Positions 41,061 to 49,790 of a DNA stretch of 64,000 nt are shown in pieces. A program made the translations under genes and the position numbers. Within the stretch, counting starts at the first letter, position 1. Every line of letters begins with the position of its first letter. This stretch comes from CBDIBC01 sp965276635 (GTDB lineage: Bacteria > Actinomycetota > Acidimicrobiia > Acidimicrobiales > Palsa-688), in the NCBI GenBank assembly GCA_965276635.1, contig CBDIBC010000003.1:372001-436000 (forward strand). The letters are read 5' to 3'. The notes under the pieces are model-generated. The model saw nothing but the letters and a program-made list of their open reading frames with translations. It had not been told where the DNA came from and did no database searches.

Positions 41061-42190
41061 GCAACGCACGCCCGTTGCACCTCTACGACACGGCCCGCGA
41101 GGCGGTGGTGCCGTTCGAGCCGGGACCGACGGTCACCATGTACACGTGCGGGATCACCCCCTACGACTCGGCCCATCTCGGCCACGCGGCCACGTATCTC
41201 ACCTACGACGTCCTCCAGCGGCGGCTGCGTGACCGCGGCCACGACACCCAGTGCGTGCGCAACGTGACCGACGTCGACGACGACCTGCTCAAGAAGGCGC
41301 GCCAGCTGGGTGTCTTCTACCTGGATCTGGCCGCCGAGGAGATGCGGCGATTCGACGCCGACATGGCGGCGTTGGGCCTGCTGCCCTCGTACTCCGAGCC
41401 GCGCGCCACATCGGCCATCCCCGACATCCTGGGTTTCATCGGCATGGTCCTCGAGTCGGGCCACGCCTACCAGGCGGGCGGAGCCGTCTACTTCGACGTG
41501 TCGTCGTTCGACCGCTTCGGGGCCGTGAGCCACCTGGAGCGCGACGTGATGCTCGACCTCGCCCGCGAGCGGGGCGGGAATCCCGACGACCCCTACAAGC
41601 GCGACCCGCTCGACTTTGTCCTCTGGCAGCCCTCGGCACCCGACGAGCCGGCATGGGAGTCGCTCTGGGGGCCGGGCCGGCCCGGGTGGCACATCGAGTG
41701 CTCGGCGTTGGCCATGCGGGAGCTGGGCGAGACCATCGACCTCCACGGCGGCGGCGCCGACCTCGTCTTCCCCCATCACGAGTGCGAGGCCGCGCAGTCG
41801 GAAGCGGCGACCGGCTCGCCATTCGTGCGCCACTGGATGCATGTGGGCATGGTCCGCCTGGGCGGGACGAAGATGTCCAAGTCGCTGGGAAACCTGGTGT
41901 TCGTCCACGATCTGCTGGAGGACTGGGACCCGGCGGCCATCCGCCTGGCCGTGCTCGGGCAGCACTACCGGGCCAGCTGGGAGTGGACCGACGCTCTCAT
42001 GCCCGCGGCCGCAGCGCGCCTGAAGCAGTGGCAGGCGGTGGGCACCGGCGACGGCGGCCTCGAGGGGGCGCGCGCCGCTCTCGACCGTGACCTCGACACC
42101 CCGGCGGCCATCGAGGCCGTCGACCGCGCCGCCGCTGGCGGTACCGGCGTGTCGGCTGCGGCCGCGCTGCTCGGCGTCACCCTACGCTGA
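41057..42190 (+). CDS. mshC: cysteine:glucosaminyl-inositol ligase (mycothiol synthesis)
   Basis: MshC joins cysteine to GlcN-inositol with ATP, the third step of mycothiol synthesis. The 377 residues show the class I synthetase HIGH motif as HLGH at 40-43 and KMSKSLGN for ATP. CGITPYDSAHLGHAATYLTY with Cys31 is the MshC form; true CysRS has CGPTVY. Zinc ligands are Cys31, the Cys in HIECSA and the His in FPHHE. It lacks the C-terminal anticodon-binding domain of CysRS, so it is not a tRNA ligase. It starts at GTG 41057 within the fno stop and ends 14 bp inside the convergent lipoprotein gene. Confidence 0.93.
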   Translation: MSNARPLHLYDTAREAVVPFEPGPTVTMYTCGITPYDSAHLGHAATYLTYDVLQRRLRDRGHDTQCVRNVTDVDDDLLKKARQLGVFYLDLAAEEMRRFDADMAALGLLPSYSEPRATSAIPDILGFIGMVLESGHAYQAGGAVYFDVSSFDRFGAVSHLERDVMLDLARERGGNPDDPYKRDPLDFVLWQPSAPDEPAWESLWGPGRPGWHIECSALAMRELGETIDLHGGGADLVFPHHECEAAQSEAATGSPFVRHWMHVGMVRLGGTKMSKSLGNLVFVHDLLEDWDPAAIRLAVLGQHYRASWEWTDALMPAAAARLKQWQAVGTGDGGLEGARAALDRDLDTPAAIEAVDRAAAGGTGVSAAAALLGVTLR

Positions 42191-42602
42191 GGGTGCGGGA
42201 GCCCAGCGGCGACGGCAGATCGACCATCACATCGGCGTTGGCGACGAAGGCGGCGCACACCTGCCCCCCGCTGACCTGGTCGTAGGGCGTCACTGTCACC
42301 GACGAGGGCGCGTCGGCGACGACCGCGCCCAGCGGCGGGCCGGAGCAGCCGCCATACTCCAGTCGGATCTCGGCGCGGCTTCCGCCGTCGACCACCCCGA
42401 GCAGGGTGCCCGCCATCGGGTGCAACCCGCTGGCCTGCGCCGCGCTCAAGCGAGGCAACGCCCGTTCCCGTGCGGCGGTCGACGCCGGCGCCGTTCCCGT
42501 GCGGACCGTGCTGGCGCTCCCGCATGCCGCCAACGCGGCCACGGTCACCGTGGCCGCGGTAAGAGTCGCGGTGGCCCGATGGGCAAAGGAAGCGGTGAGC
42601 AT
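42177..42602 (-). CDS. putative lipoprotein (141 aa)
   Basis: From ATG 42602 the N-terminus is a signal peptide (FAHRATATLTAATVTVAAL) ending in the lipobox LAAC, with Cys at residue 27, then a Ser/Thr linker. The mature part has a beta-rich segment (EIRLEYGGCSGPPLG, SVTVTPYDQVSGGQVC) with two Cys that could form a disulfide. The function is unknown. It converges on mshC with a 14-bp overlap of coding ends, a tight arrangement that suggests both ends are conserved. Confidence 0.7.
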   Translation of the reverse strand: MLTASFAHRATATLTAATVTVAALAACGSASTVRTGTAPASTAARERALPRLSAAQASGLHPMAGTLLGVVDGGSRAEIRLEYGGCSGPPLGAVVADAPSSVTVTPYDQVSGGQVCAAFVANADVMVDLPSPLGSRTLSVG

Positions 42603-42721
42603 GATCGATCCGACGTCCCGGACGGCGCCCGGGTGCCGGCCGCACCCACCGTAGTTCGGGTTGTCAGAAGCCGACCAGGGGTGTAAGCAGGGCTCGCGGC
42701 GCGACGACGGGGGGACCGGAC

Positions 42722-42976
42722 GTGACAGATGCCTCAGGCGCAGTGAGGCGCCCGGCGGTGCGAGGAGCCGGCTCGGTCCGGTACGGGTTCGTGGTCGTCT
42801 TGCTGGCCCTGACATTCGTGGCCCTGCTGTGGGTGCCGAGCTACGCCCGCGTGACGCCGACCCTGGACGGGATCCCCTTCTTCTACTGGTACTCGGTGCT
42901 CTGGCTGCTTATCAACGCCGTCAGCCAGATCATTGCCTACCAGGTTCTCGTGGCCCGCCGCCGACCGATCTCGTGA
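42722..42976 (+). CDS. DUF3311 small membrane protein
   Basis: The 84-residue protein from GTG 42722 has two transmembrane helices (FVVVLLALTFVALLWVPSYA and YWYSVLWLLINAVSQIIAYQ) around an FFYWY segment, the usual DUF3311 form. Genes of this family regularly precede sodium/solute symporters of the MctP type; the stop overlaps the symporter start by 4 bp. It is probably a small accessory subunit needed for assembly or stability of the transporter. Confidence 0.85.
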   Translation: MTDASGAVRRPAVRGAGSVRYGFVVVLLALTFVALLWVPSYARVTPTLDGIPFFYWYSVLWLLINAVSQIIAYQVLVARRRPIS

Positions 42977-44613
42977 CGCCCGCCATCACCACCCCACTGG
43001 ACGGGACGGCCTTGGCCGTGTTCGTCGTGCTGTTCCTGGTCGTGACCGTCATCGGCTTCGGCGCCGCCCGCTGGCGGCGGGCTGCGAGCATGGACACCCT
43101 CGACGAATGGGGGCTCGGGGGCCGCTCCTTCGGCGGGTTCGTGACCTGGTTCCTGCTCGGCGGCGACCTCTACACCGCCTACACCTTCATCGCCGTTCCG
43201 GGCGCCATGTACGCCGCCGGCGCCGTCTCGGGATGGTTCGCGGTGGCCTACACCATCCTGGTGTGGCCATTGGTGTTCGCCATCATGCCCCGCCTGTGGT
43301 CCGTCGCCCACCGGCACGGGTACGTGACCGTTGCCGACTTCGTCAAGGGGCGCTTCGGCTCTCCGGGGCTCGGTCTCGTGGTCGCCTTCACCGGCATCCT
43401 GGCCCTGATGCCATATGTGGCCCTGCAGCTGGTCGGCATCCAGTCGGTGCTGGAGGTGATGGGTGTGGGCTCAGGTGCCTCCGGGTTCGTCAAGGACCTC
43501 CCTCTCATCATCGCCTTCGTGATCTTGGCCGCCTACACCTACACGTCGGGTCTGCGTGCACCGGCGCTCATCGCCTTCGTCAAGGACGGCCTCATCTACC
43601 TGGTCGTCATCGTCGCCGTCATCTACATCCCCATCCGACTGCACGGCTTCGCCCACATCTTCGCCGCCGTGCACGCCCACTCCGATGCGGTGGCCAAGAC
43701 CGCCGCCGCGGCCCACAAGAAGTCCACCTTCGTGTACATCCCGGGCCACAGCCAGTACTGGTCCTACGCCACGTTGGCGCTCGGGTCGGCGATGGCCCTG
43801 TTCATGTACCCGCACTCCATCACCGGCGTCCTGGCCACTCGGGAGCGCAACACCATCCGCCGCAACACCGCCGCCCTGCCTCTGTACTCGCTGGCGCTGG
43901 CGCTAATCGCGCTGCTCGGGTACATGGCCATCGCCGCCGGCATCAAGACGACCAACTCCCGGCTGGCCGCTCCGCTCCTGTTCCACAAGATGTTCCCGAG
44001 CTGGTTCGCCGGCGTGGCCTTCGCCGCAGTCGCCATCGGCGCGCTGGTGCCGGCAGCGATCATGTCGATCGCCGCCGCCAACCTGTTCACCCGAAACATC
44101 TATCAGCCCATCTTCCGGCCGCAGGCCGACCACCGGGAGCAGGCCCAGGTCTCCAAGATCGCCTCGCTGGTGGTGAAGTTCGGTGCCCTGGCGTTCGTGC
44201 TCGGCCTGAACACGCAGAACTCCATCAACCTCCAGCTGCTCGGCGGCATCTGGATCCTGCAGACCTTCCCGGCCGTCGCCTTCGGCCTGTTCACCCGGTG
44301 GCTGCACCGCTGGGCCATGATCGCCGGCTGGCTGGTGGCCATGGTGTACGGCACCTACATCGCCTATGGCACCCACACGGCTACGGTCCACCACTTCGCG
44401 GCGTCGTCGTCCACCGCGCCGCTGCTGGGCCAGAGCGTCTACATCGGCGTGACCGCCCTGGTCCTGAACATCGTCATCGCGATCGTTGGCACGGTGTTGC
44501 TGCGGCTGGTGCCCGTTTCGGTCGGGGGCGACGAGACGACCCCCGCTGACTACGTCGCCGATCAGCGGGGACCCGCAGGTCCGGGCCACGCCGGTGCTCG
44601 CCGAGGACGCTGA
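42973..44613 (+). CDS. sodium:solute symporter (SSS family, MctP-like)
   Basis: The 546 residues start at GTG 42973 and have about 13 transmembrane helices. The SSS signature lies in MDTLDEWGLGGRSFGGFVTW and the core helix GALVPAAIMSIAAANLFTRN. With DUF3311 in front, it matches monocarboxylate/solute carriers of the MctP group (lactate, pyruvate or similar) driven by a sodium gradient. A long charged loop around residues 230-250 (HAHSDAVAKTAAAAHKKST) is external or cytoplasmic. The stop at 44611-44613 coincides with the first base of the second repeat array. Confidence 0.88.
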   Translation: MTPAITTPLDGTALAVFVVLFLVVTVIGFGAARWRRAASMDTLDEWGLGGRSFGGFVTWFLLGGDLYTAYTFIAVPGAMYAAGAVSGWFAVAYTILVWPLVFAIMPRLWSVAHRHGYVTVADFVKGRFGSPGLGLVVAFTGILALMPYVALQLVGIQSVLEVMGVGSGASGFVKDLPLIIAFVILAAYTYTSGLRAPALIAFVKDGLIYLVVIVAVIYIPIRLHGFAHIFAAVHAHSDAVAKTAAAAHKKSTFVYIPGHSQYWSYATLALGSAMALFMYPHSITGVLATRERNTIRRNTAALPLYSLALALIALLGYMAIAAGIKTTNSRLAAPLLFHKMFPSWFAGVAFAAVAIGALVPAAIMSIAAANLFTRNIYQPIFRPQADHREQAQVSKIASLVVKFGALAFVLGLNTQNSINLQLLGGIWILQTFPAVAFGLFTRWLHRWAMIAGWLVAMVYGTYIAYGTHTATVHHFAASSSTAPLLGQSVYIGVTALVLNIVIAIVGTVLLRLVPVSVGGDETTPADYVADQRGPAGPGHAGARRGR

Positions 44614-44842
44614 CTGAGTTCTTTGTCCGGCGGGCACCCCAACCCGCCGGATCATCGAGGCGGGGACCCCAGCCCCGCCCGACTGAGTTCTTTGTCCGGC
44701 GGGCACCCCAACCCGCCGGATCATCGAGGCGGGGACCCCAGCCCCGCCCGACTGAGTTCTTTGTCCGGCGGGCACCCCAACCCGCCGGATCATCGAGGCG
44801 GGGACCCCAGCCCCGCCCGACTGAGTTCTTTGTCCGGCGGGC
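44613..44842. repeat. 69-bp tandem repeat array, three copies plus a stub
   Basis: Units start at 44613, 44682 and 44751 (each 69 bp), with a 23-bp stub at 44820. All complete units are identical. Each holds a perfect 8-bp hairpin CCGGCGGG-(8)-CCCGCCGG and GGCGGGG-(7)-CCCCGCC. On the minus strand it reads in frame for 23 residues per unit with no stop. The blocks CGGGCGGGGCTGGGG and GGTTGGGGTGCCCGCCG (minus strand) match the array at 13875. The gap to the next gene (44843-44915) holds nothing else seen. Confidence 0.95.
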
Positions 44843-44915
44843 GTCGGGCTGCCGTCGACCGTGCTGCCGTAAACCGAGCGGGATCGTGGTGTAGAAGAGA
44901 CGGTGTGGTCCGACG

Positions 44916-45779
44916 ATGAACGAGGTGCCGGCGGCGCGTCGGGGCATCCGTCGGGCGGTCGTGATCGGCAGCCTGGTCTGCGTGGTCGGGGTGGCGGTCG
45001 TCGTGGTCGTCGAGCGCACCCGCTCGCACCGTCAGGCGATCCGGGTCGGCTGCCGCGTGGCGTCGCCGGCCATGGCGGGCACGGCCGCGATCGGTGCGGG
45101 GTACTCGATCACGCCGGAGCAGGCCCAGAACGCCGCCATCATCACCGCGGTCGGTCTGCGCAAGGGAATGCCCGACCACGCGGTGACCATCGCCCTGGCC
45201 ACGTCCCTGCAGGAGACGAAGCTGCGGAACCTTCCCTATGGCGACCGGGACTCCGTTGGCCTGTTCCAGCAGCGACCGTCACAGGGTTGGGGGACCGCGG
45301 CGGAGATCATGGACCCCAACTACGCGGCATCCGCCTTCTACGACCACGTTGTCCAGGTGAGCGGATGGCAGACGATGGCCGTCACCGAGGTCGCCCAACT
45401 CGTCCAGCGCAGCGCCACCCCTGACGCCTATGCCGCCTGGGAGAGCGAGGCCCGCTCGATGGCTGTCGCGCTCACCGGGGAGTCCGCCGCCGGCCTCTCG
45501 TGCCGTCTCGCCGGCTTCGGGGGCGCCACACCGCCGGCCTCGAGCTTGGCGCAGGCGGCGACGACGGAGCTGGGCAGCAACCTGCTGGGGGTACCGGTCG
45601 CCACCAAGGTCGGATGGCAGGTGGCCTGTTGGGCGGTGGCCCATGCCTACAGCTACCACCTCCAGTCCGTCTCGTTCGGGGGCCGGACGTGGACGGCGTC
45701 GTCGGGAACATGGAATACAGGCACCGGATCGGCGGCCGCGCCCGATGTGGTGACCGTGGCCGGGACGGCCGGCGCCTGA
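44916..45779 (+). CDS. secreted/membrane protein, muramidase-like actinobacterial family
   Basis: The 287 residues from ATG 44916 have a Type I-like N-terminus with one transmembrane helix (GSLVCVVGVAVVVVVE). Residues 60-170 form the conserved actinobacterial pattern AQNAAIITAVGLRKGMPDHA, TSLQETKLRNLPYGDRDSVG and LFQQRPSQGWGTAAEIMDPN, which resembles a lysozyme-like fold with Glu in LQETKL as possible acid. A C-terminal beta-rich tail follows. It is often labelled heavy-metal transporter in databases, which the sequence does not support. Cell-wall cleavage or binding is the better guess. Confidence 0.72.
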   Translation: MNEVPAARRGIRRAVVIGSLVCVVGVAVVVVVERTRSHRQAIRVGCRVASPAMAGTAAIGAGYSITPEQAQNAAIITAVGLRKGMPDHAVTIALATSLQETKLRNLPYGDRDSVGLFQQRPSQGWGTAAEIMDPNYAASAFYDHVVQVSGWQTMAVTEVAQLVQRSATPDAYAAWESEARSMAVALTGESAAGLSCRLAGFGGATPPASSLAQAATTELGSNLLGVPVATKVGWQVACWAVAHAYSYHLQSVSFGGRTWTASSGTWNTGTGSAAAPDVVTVAGTAGA

Positions 45780-45786
45780 GTGGCGT

Positions 45787-47664
45787 CTACCCCCGGGCTG
45801 GCGTGTCGAGGGCGCTGACGAACAGGCCGGCGTAGGCGGTGATGCCGGCGGGGTCGGGATGGATGCCGTCGGCGCCCAGCAGCGACGGATTGGCAGCGAC
45901 CGCCGCATGCCAGTCGACGACCCTGATCCCGGGATGGGTGGCGGCCCCCTGGGCGATCACCGCGTTGGTGCTGGACTCCCAGCTGCGGTCGTCGTAGGTG
46001 TTGACGAAGACGATGTTGGGGATGCCGCCGGCCAGGCCGACGAGCTGGTCGAACCCAGGGGCGGTCAAGGGTCCGTTGGTGCCCAGCCCGATCACGAGCG
46101 TCCGGTAGCTGGCCAGGCGGCCACTCTGCTGGTACGCCTCCAGGCGCAGGACGCCCTGCAGCACGTGGCGGTCGACGGCGGCGTCCACCGTGATCTGGGA
46201 TCCCAGGCGGCCCTGCAGCGCGCCGCTGCATCCGAGCATCACCGAGTCGCCGATGGCGAGCACCGGTTGTCGAGGAGCGGCCGGGACGACCGTCGTCGGG
46301 GCAGCCGGGACGACCGTCGCCGGCGCCGTTGTCTGCGCCGTCGTCGGGGTGGCGGTCGGGACCGGGTGGGCGACCGTGCGGCCGAGGCGGACGCGGCTGG
46401 CGCGGGTCGAGCCCTGGGCCAGCAGGCCGGTGACGCGAGGTGGCCGGGCATCGAGGGTGATCATCGTCAGGACGATGACGAAGACGCCGGGCCCGAGAAC
46501 CCAGGTCGCGGGCCATCGCGCCCGCTCAAACCGAGCCCGGAGCCATACCTGGGCTCGCCCGCTGCGGAACGGCTCCTCCACGCAGCGATAGGACGCTTCT
46601 GCCGCCAACAGGATCAGCGCCGTCTGCAGCGCGAACAGGCCGATCCCGGAGAGGGCCACGTCGGTGCGGGCCCGCATGAGCTGCTGGACCGGCCAGTGCC
46701 ACAGGTAGATGGCGTAAGAGCGGGTCCCGACCCAACGCAGCGGACGGCAAGCAAGGCCCCGGCCCGTGAGGGTGCCGGAGCTGGCCGCGACCACCACTGC
46801 GGCCGCGGCCAGGTCGACGACGAGGAAGCCGCCCCGGTAGGTGGCGGACTGGTGATCGTCGAGGTGGAGCACCAGCCAACCCAACGCGGCCAGGCCAGCC
46901 ACGCCCAGGCCGTCCAGACGGCGCGGCCAGGACAGGGACCGCAGCCCGGCCGGGCCGCGGCGCGGCAGGACCAGCGCCAGGGTGCACCCGATGAGCAGGC
47001 CTTGGGCGTGGGTGTCGGTACCGAAGTACACGCGGGACGGGTCGGTCCCGTTGGGCTGATAGAGCGCCGCCATCAGCGCGGTGGAGGCGAGGGCGGCGGC
47101 GGCCGTGCCCATGGCGATACGGCGAAGGTGGCGGACCCTCGGCAGGACCAGGGCCAGGATCAGCGGCCAGACGACGTAGAACTGCTCCTCGATGGCCAGG
47201 GACCACAGGTGGAGCAGCAACGGAGGTCGACCCGACGCCTCGAAGTAGCTGACCCGGTGGAAGATGAACCACCAATTGGTGACGTAGAAGAGCGCGGCGG
47301 GCACGTCGGTGCGCAGCTGGACCAGGGCATCGGGGGCGAACACCGCGCTGACGAGGACCACCACGCCCAGCACGGTCACGACGGCGGGCAGCAGCCGGCG
47401 GGCTCGCCGTCCCCAGAAGGCCTGGAGCCCGATGCGCCCGGTGCGCTGCCATTCCCGAACCACGATCCCGGTGATGAGGAAGCCCGAGATCACGAAGAAG
47501 ACGTCGACCCCGAAGAAGCCGCCAGGGAGCCACGACGGATCGAAGTGGTAGACGACAACCGCGGCGACCGCCAGGGCCCGCAGGCCGTCAAGACCGGGCA
47601 TGCGCCCGACCGTCGCCTTGGGCGCGGGAGGGGAGTCCGCGGCCGTCTTCTCGCTCGCCGTCAC
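45787..47664 (-). CDS. acyltransferase 3 / SGNH protein (OatA-type)
   Basis: The 625 residues start at GTG 47664. Residues 20-400 hold the ten-helix acyltransferase 3 domain (PGLDGLRALAVAAVVVYHF, GVDVFFVISGFLITGIV, LWSLAIEEQFYVVWPL). After a Thr/Pro/Ala-rich linker an SGNH domain begins near 455 with IGDSVMLGCSG (nucleophile Ser) and ends with DGIHPDPAG (Asp/His). The enzyme moves acetyl groups across the membrane to O-acetylate peptidoglycan or another surface glycan. It is convergent with the muramidase-like gene; O-acetylation that protects the wall from such enzymes would fit. Confidence 0.9.
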   Translation of the reverse strand: MTASEKTAADSPPAPKATVGRMPGLDGLRALAVAAVVVYHFDPSWLPGGFFGVDVFFVISGFLITGIVVREWQRTGRIGLQAFWGRRARRLLPAVVTVLGVVVLVSAVFAPDALVQLRTDVPAALFYVTNWWFIFHRVSYFEASGRPPLLLHLWSLAIEEQFYVVWPLILALVLPRVRHLRRIAMGTAAAALASTALMAALYQPNGTDPSRVYFGTDTHAQGLLIGCTLALVLPRRGPAGLRSLSWPRRLDGLGVAGLAALGWLVLHLDDHQSATYRGGFLVVDLAAAAVVVAASSGTLTGRGLACRPLRWVGTRSYAIYLWHWPVQQLMRARTDVALSGIGLFALQTALILLAAEASYRCVEEPFRSGRAQVWLRARFERARWPATWVLGPGVFVIVLTMITLDARPPRVTGLLAQGSTRASRVRLGRTVAHPVPTATPTTAQTTAPATVVPAAPTTVVPAAPRQPVLAIGDSVMLGCSGALQGRLGSQITVDAAVDRHVLQGVLRLEAYQQSGRLASYRTLVIGLGTNGPLTAPGFDQLVGLAGGIPNIVFVNTYDDRSWESSTNAVIAQGAATHPGIRVVDWHAAVAANPSLLGADGIHPDPAGITAYAGLFVSALDTPARG

Positions 47665-47788
47665 TGCCGCCGGATCCTGTCGCTCGTGGGCCAGATGCTA
47701 CCGGGAGGACACCGCCCGGTCTCGGACGGTGGAGGCACCCGCCGATATGCGTGAGGACAGCGGAGCCGCTCCCGTAGTCTCGACCGCC

Positions 47789-49762
47789 ATGGCCGCCGCA
47801 CCGATCTCTGTCTCACTCCCCGACGGTTCGCCGCGAGAGCTGCCCGCCGGCGCTACGGGCGCCGAGCTGGCGGCGTCCATCGGCCGGCGCCTGGCCCGGG
47901 CTGCGGTCGCCGTGGTCGTCGACGGTACGGAGGTGGACCTGAGCGCACCGTTGCCAGCCGGCGCGTCGGTCGCGGTGGTGACCGATGACACCGAGGCCGG
48001 CCGGCACATCCTGCGCCACTCCACCGCCCACGTCCTGGCCCAGGCGGTCACCGACCTGTGGCCCGGCGCCAAGTACGCCATCGGGCCGCCGATCGACAGC
48101 GGTTTCTACTACGACTTCGAGCTGCCCGGTGGCGCCCACTTCAGCGACGACGACCTGGGCCGCATCGAAGCCAGGATGCGCGACATCGTGGCCGCCGACC
48201 AGCCCTTCGTCCGGGAGTCGCATTCCGTGGACGAGGGGCGGGCCCTGTTCGCCGACCAGCCGTACAAGCTGGAGATCATCGACGGCGTCGACACCTCCGA
48301 GGGCGCGCTTGGCGACGGTGTGGTCAGCTCCTACCGCAACTCGGGCTCGGAGTTCGTGGACCTCTGTCGCGGTCCGCACGTACCGTCTACCTCCCGGTTG
48401 GGGAACTTCACGCTGCAGAAGGTGGCCGCCGCCTACTGGCGCGGCGACGAGCACCGCCCCCAGCTCCAGCGCATCTACGGCACGGCGTGGGAGTCGGCCG
48501 CGGCCCTGACGGCCCACCTCCAGCGCCTCGAGGAGGCGGAGAAGCGCGACCACCGTCGCCTGGGCGCCGAGCTCGACCTGTTCCACTTCCCGCCGGAGAT
48601 CGGCGGCGGCCTCCCTGTGTTCCACCCCAAAGGTGGCCTCATCCGCAAGCTGATGGAGGACCACGCCCGCGCTGAGCACGAGCGGGCCGGCTACCAGTTC
48701 GTCTTCACGCCCCACCTGGCCAAGTCGACGCTGTTCGAGATATCGGGGCACTTGGACTGGTACCGGGACGGCATGTACCCGGCCATGGAGATGGAAGGGG
48801 CGACGTACTACCCCAAACCCATGAACTGCCCGATGCACATCCTGATCTTCAAAGATCGTCAGCACTCCTACCGGGAGCTGCCGATTCGGCTGTTCGAGTT
48901 CGGCACCGTCTATCGCTTCGAGCGCTCGGGGGTCCTGAACGGGCTGCTGCGCGTGCGGGGCATCACCCAGGACGACTCCCACATCTTCTGCACCGAGGAC
49001 CAGATGGCCTCCGAGCTGGCCAGCCTGCTGGCCTTCGTGCTCCGACTGTTGCGGACCTTCGGGCTGACCGAGTTCGAGGCCGAGCTGGCCACCCGCCCCG
49101 AGAAGTTTGTCGGCTCGATCGAGGAGTGGGAGTCGGCGACCGACGCGCTGCGGGCGGCGATGGACAGCGCCGGGCTCCCCTATGTGGTTGCCGAGGGAGA
49201 GGGCGCCTTCTACGCGCCGAAGGTCGACGTCCACGTTCGCGACGCCATCGGTCGTCGCTGGCAGGTGTCGACCCTGCAGGTGGACCTGCAGATGCCGCAA
49301 CGCTTCGACCTGGCCTACATCGGCGCCGACAACGACCGGCACCGCCCCTGCATGATCCACCGGGCCCTCTTCGGGTCCATCGAGCGGTTCTTCGGGATCC
49401 TGGTCGAGCACTATGCCGGCGCCTTCCCCGCTTGGCTGTCACCGATCCAGGCCCGGGTCCTGCCCGTGCGCGACGACCACCACGACTATGCCGCCGGTGT
49501 GGTCGACCGGCTGCGGGCATCGGGGTTCCGCGCCGACCTGGTGGCCGCCGACGAGCCCCTCGGGGGCCGCGTCCGGCGAGGGAAGCTGGAGAAGATCCCC
49601 TACGTGCTGGTGGTCGGCGACGACGACGTGGCCGCCGGCACCGTCGGCGTCAACGCCCGAGGCTCCAAGCAGGCCGAGCGCGGCGTGCCCGTCGCCGACT
49701 TCGAGGGGCGCCTGCAGGCCGACGTGGTCGCCCACCTGCAGCCGGTACCGGGCGAGTCGTGA
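47789..49762 (+). CDS. thrS: threonine--tRNA ligase
   Basis: The 657 residues start at ATG 47789. The domains in order are TGS (residues 5-65), the editing domain with HSTAHVLAQA, and the catalytic class II core (FHPKGGLIRKLMEDHARAEH, MNCPMHILIFK, FRYERS-like YRFERSGVLNG, GADNDRHRPCMIHRALFGS). A C-terminal anticodon domain (VLPVRDDHHDYAAGV) closes the protein. Zinc ligands are the Cys of MNCPMH and two His residues. It opens the block thrS-HIT-pgsA known from mycobacteria. Divergent from the OatA-like gene by 124 bp. Confidence 0.97.
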   Translation: MAAAPISVSLPDGSPRELPAGATGAELAASIGRRLARAAVAVVVDGTEVDLSAPLPAGASVAVVTDDTEAGRHILRHSTAHVLAQAVTDLWPGAKYAIGPPIDSGFYYDFELPGGAHFSDDDLGRIEARMRDIVAADQPFVRESHSVDEGRALFADQPYKLEIIDGVDTSEGALGDGVVSSYRNSGSEFVDLCRGPHVPSTSRLGNFTLQKVAAAYWRGDEHRPQLQRIYGTAWESAAALTAHLQRLEEAEKRDHRRLGAELDLFHFPPEIGGGLPVFHPKGGLIRKLMEDHARAEHERAGYQFVFTPHLAKSTLFEISGHLDWYRDGMYPAMEMEGATYYPKPMNCPMHILIFKDRQHSYRELPIRLFEFGTVYRFERSGVLNGLLRVRGITQDDSHIFCTEDQMASELASLLAFVLRLLRTFGLTEFEAELATRPEKFVGSIEEWESATDALRAAMDSAGLPYVVAEGEGAFYAPKVDVHVRDAIGRRWQVSTLQVDLQMPQRFDLAYIGADNDRHRPCMIHRALFGSIERFFGILVEHYAGAFPAWLSPIQARVLPVRDDHHDYAAGVVDRLRASGFRADLVAADEPLGGRVRRGKLEKIPYVLVVGDDDVAAGTVGVNARGSKQAERGVPVADFEGRLQADVVAHLQPVPGES

Positions 49763-49790
49763 GCGGCCTGGGCGGGTCGTGAGCGGCCTT
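49751..49790. repeat. 20-bp tandem duplication at thrS/HIT junction
   Basis: Bases 49751-49770 and 49771-49790 match at 18 of 20 positions and both contain GTCGTGAGCGGCCT. The first copy includes the thrS stop; the second holds the likely GTG start of the HIT gene (49779). The duplicated start gives the first copy a short 7-codon frame (GTG 49759 to TGA). It may be a recent slippage event. Confidence 0.85.

Noticed and set aside
41057..42190. cysteinyl-tRNA synthetase (cysS)
   Set aside because: The CGITPYDSAHLGH motif and absence of the C-terminal anticodon domain indicate MshC; true CysRS has CGPTVY and is longer.
44613..44842. CRISPR array
   Set aside because: Same reasons: 69-bp identical units without spacers and no cas genes.
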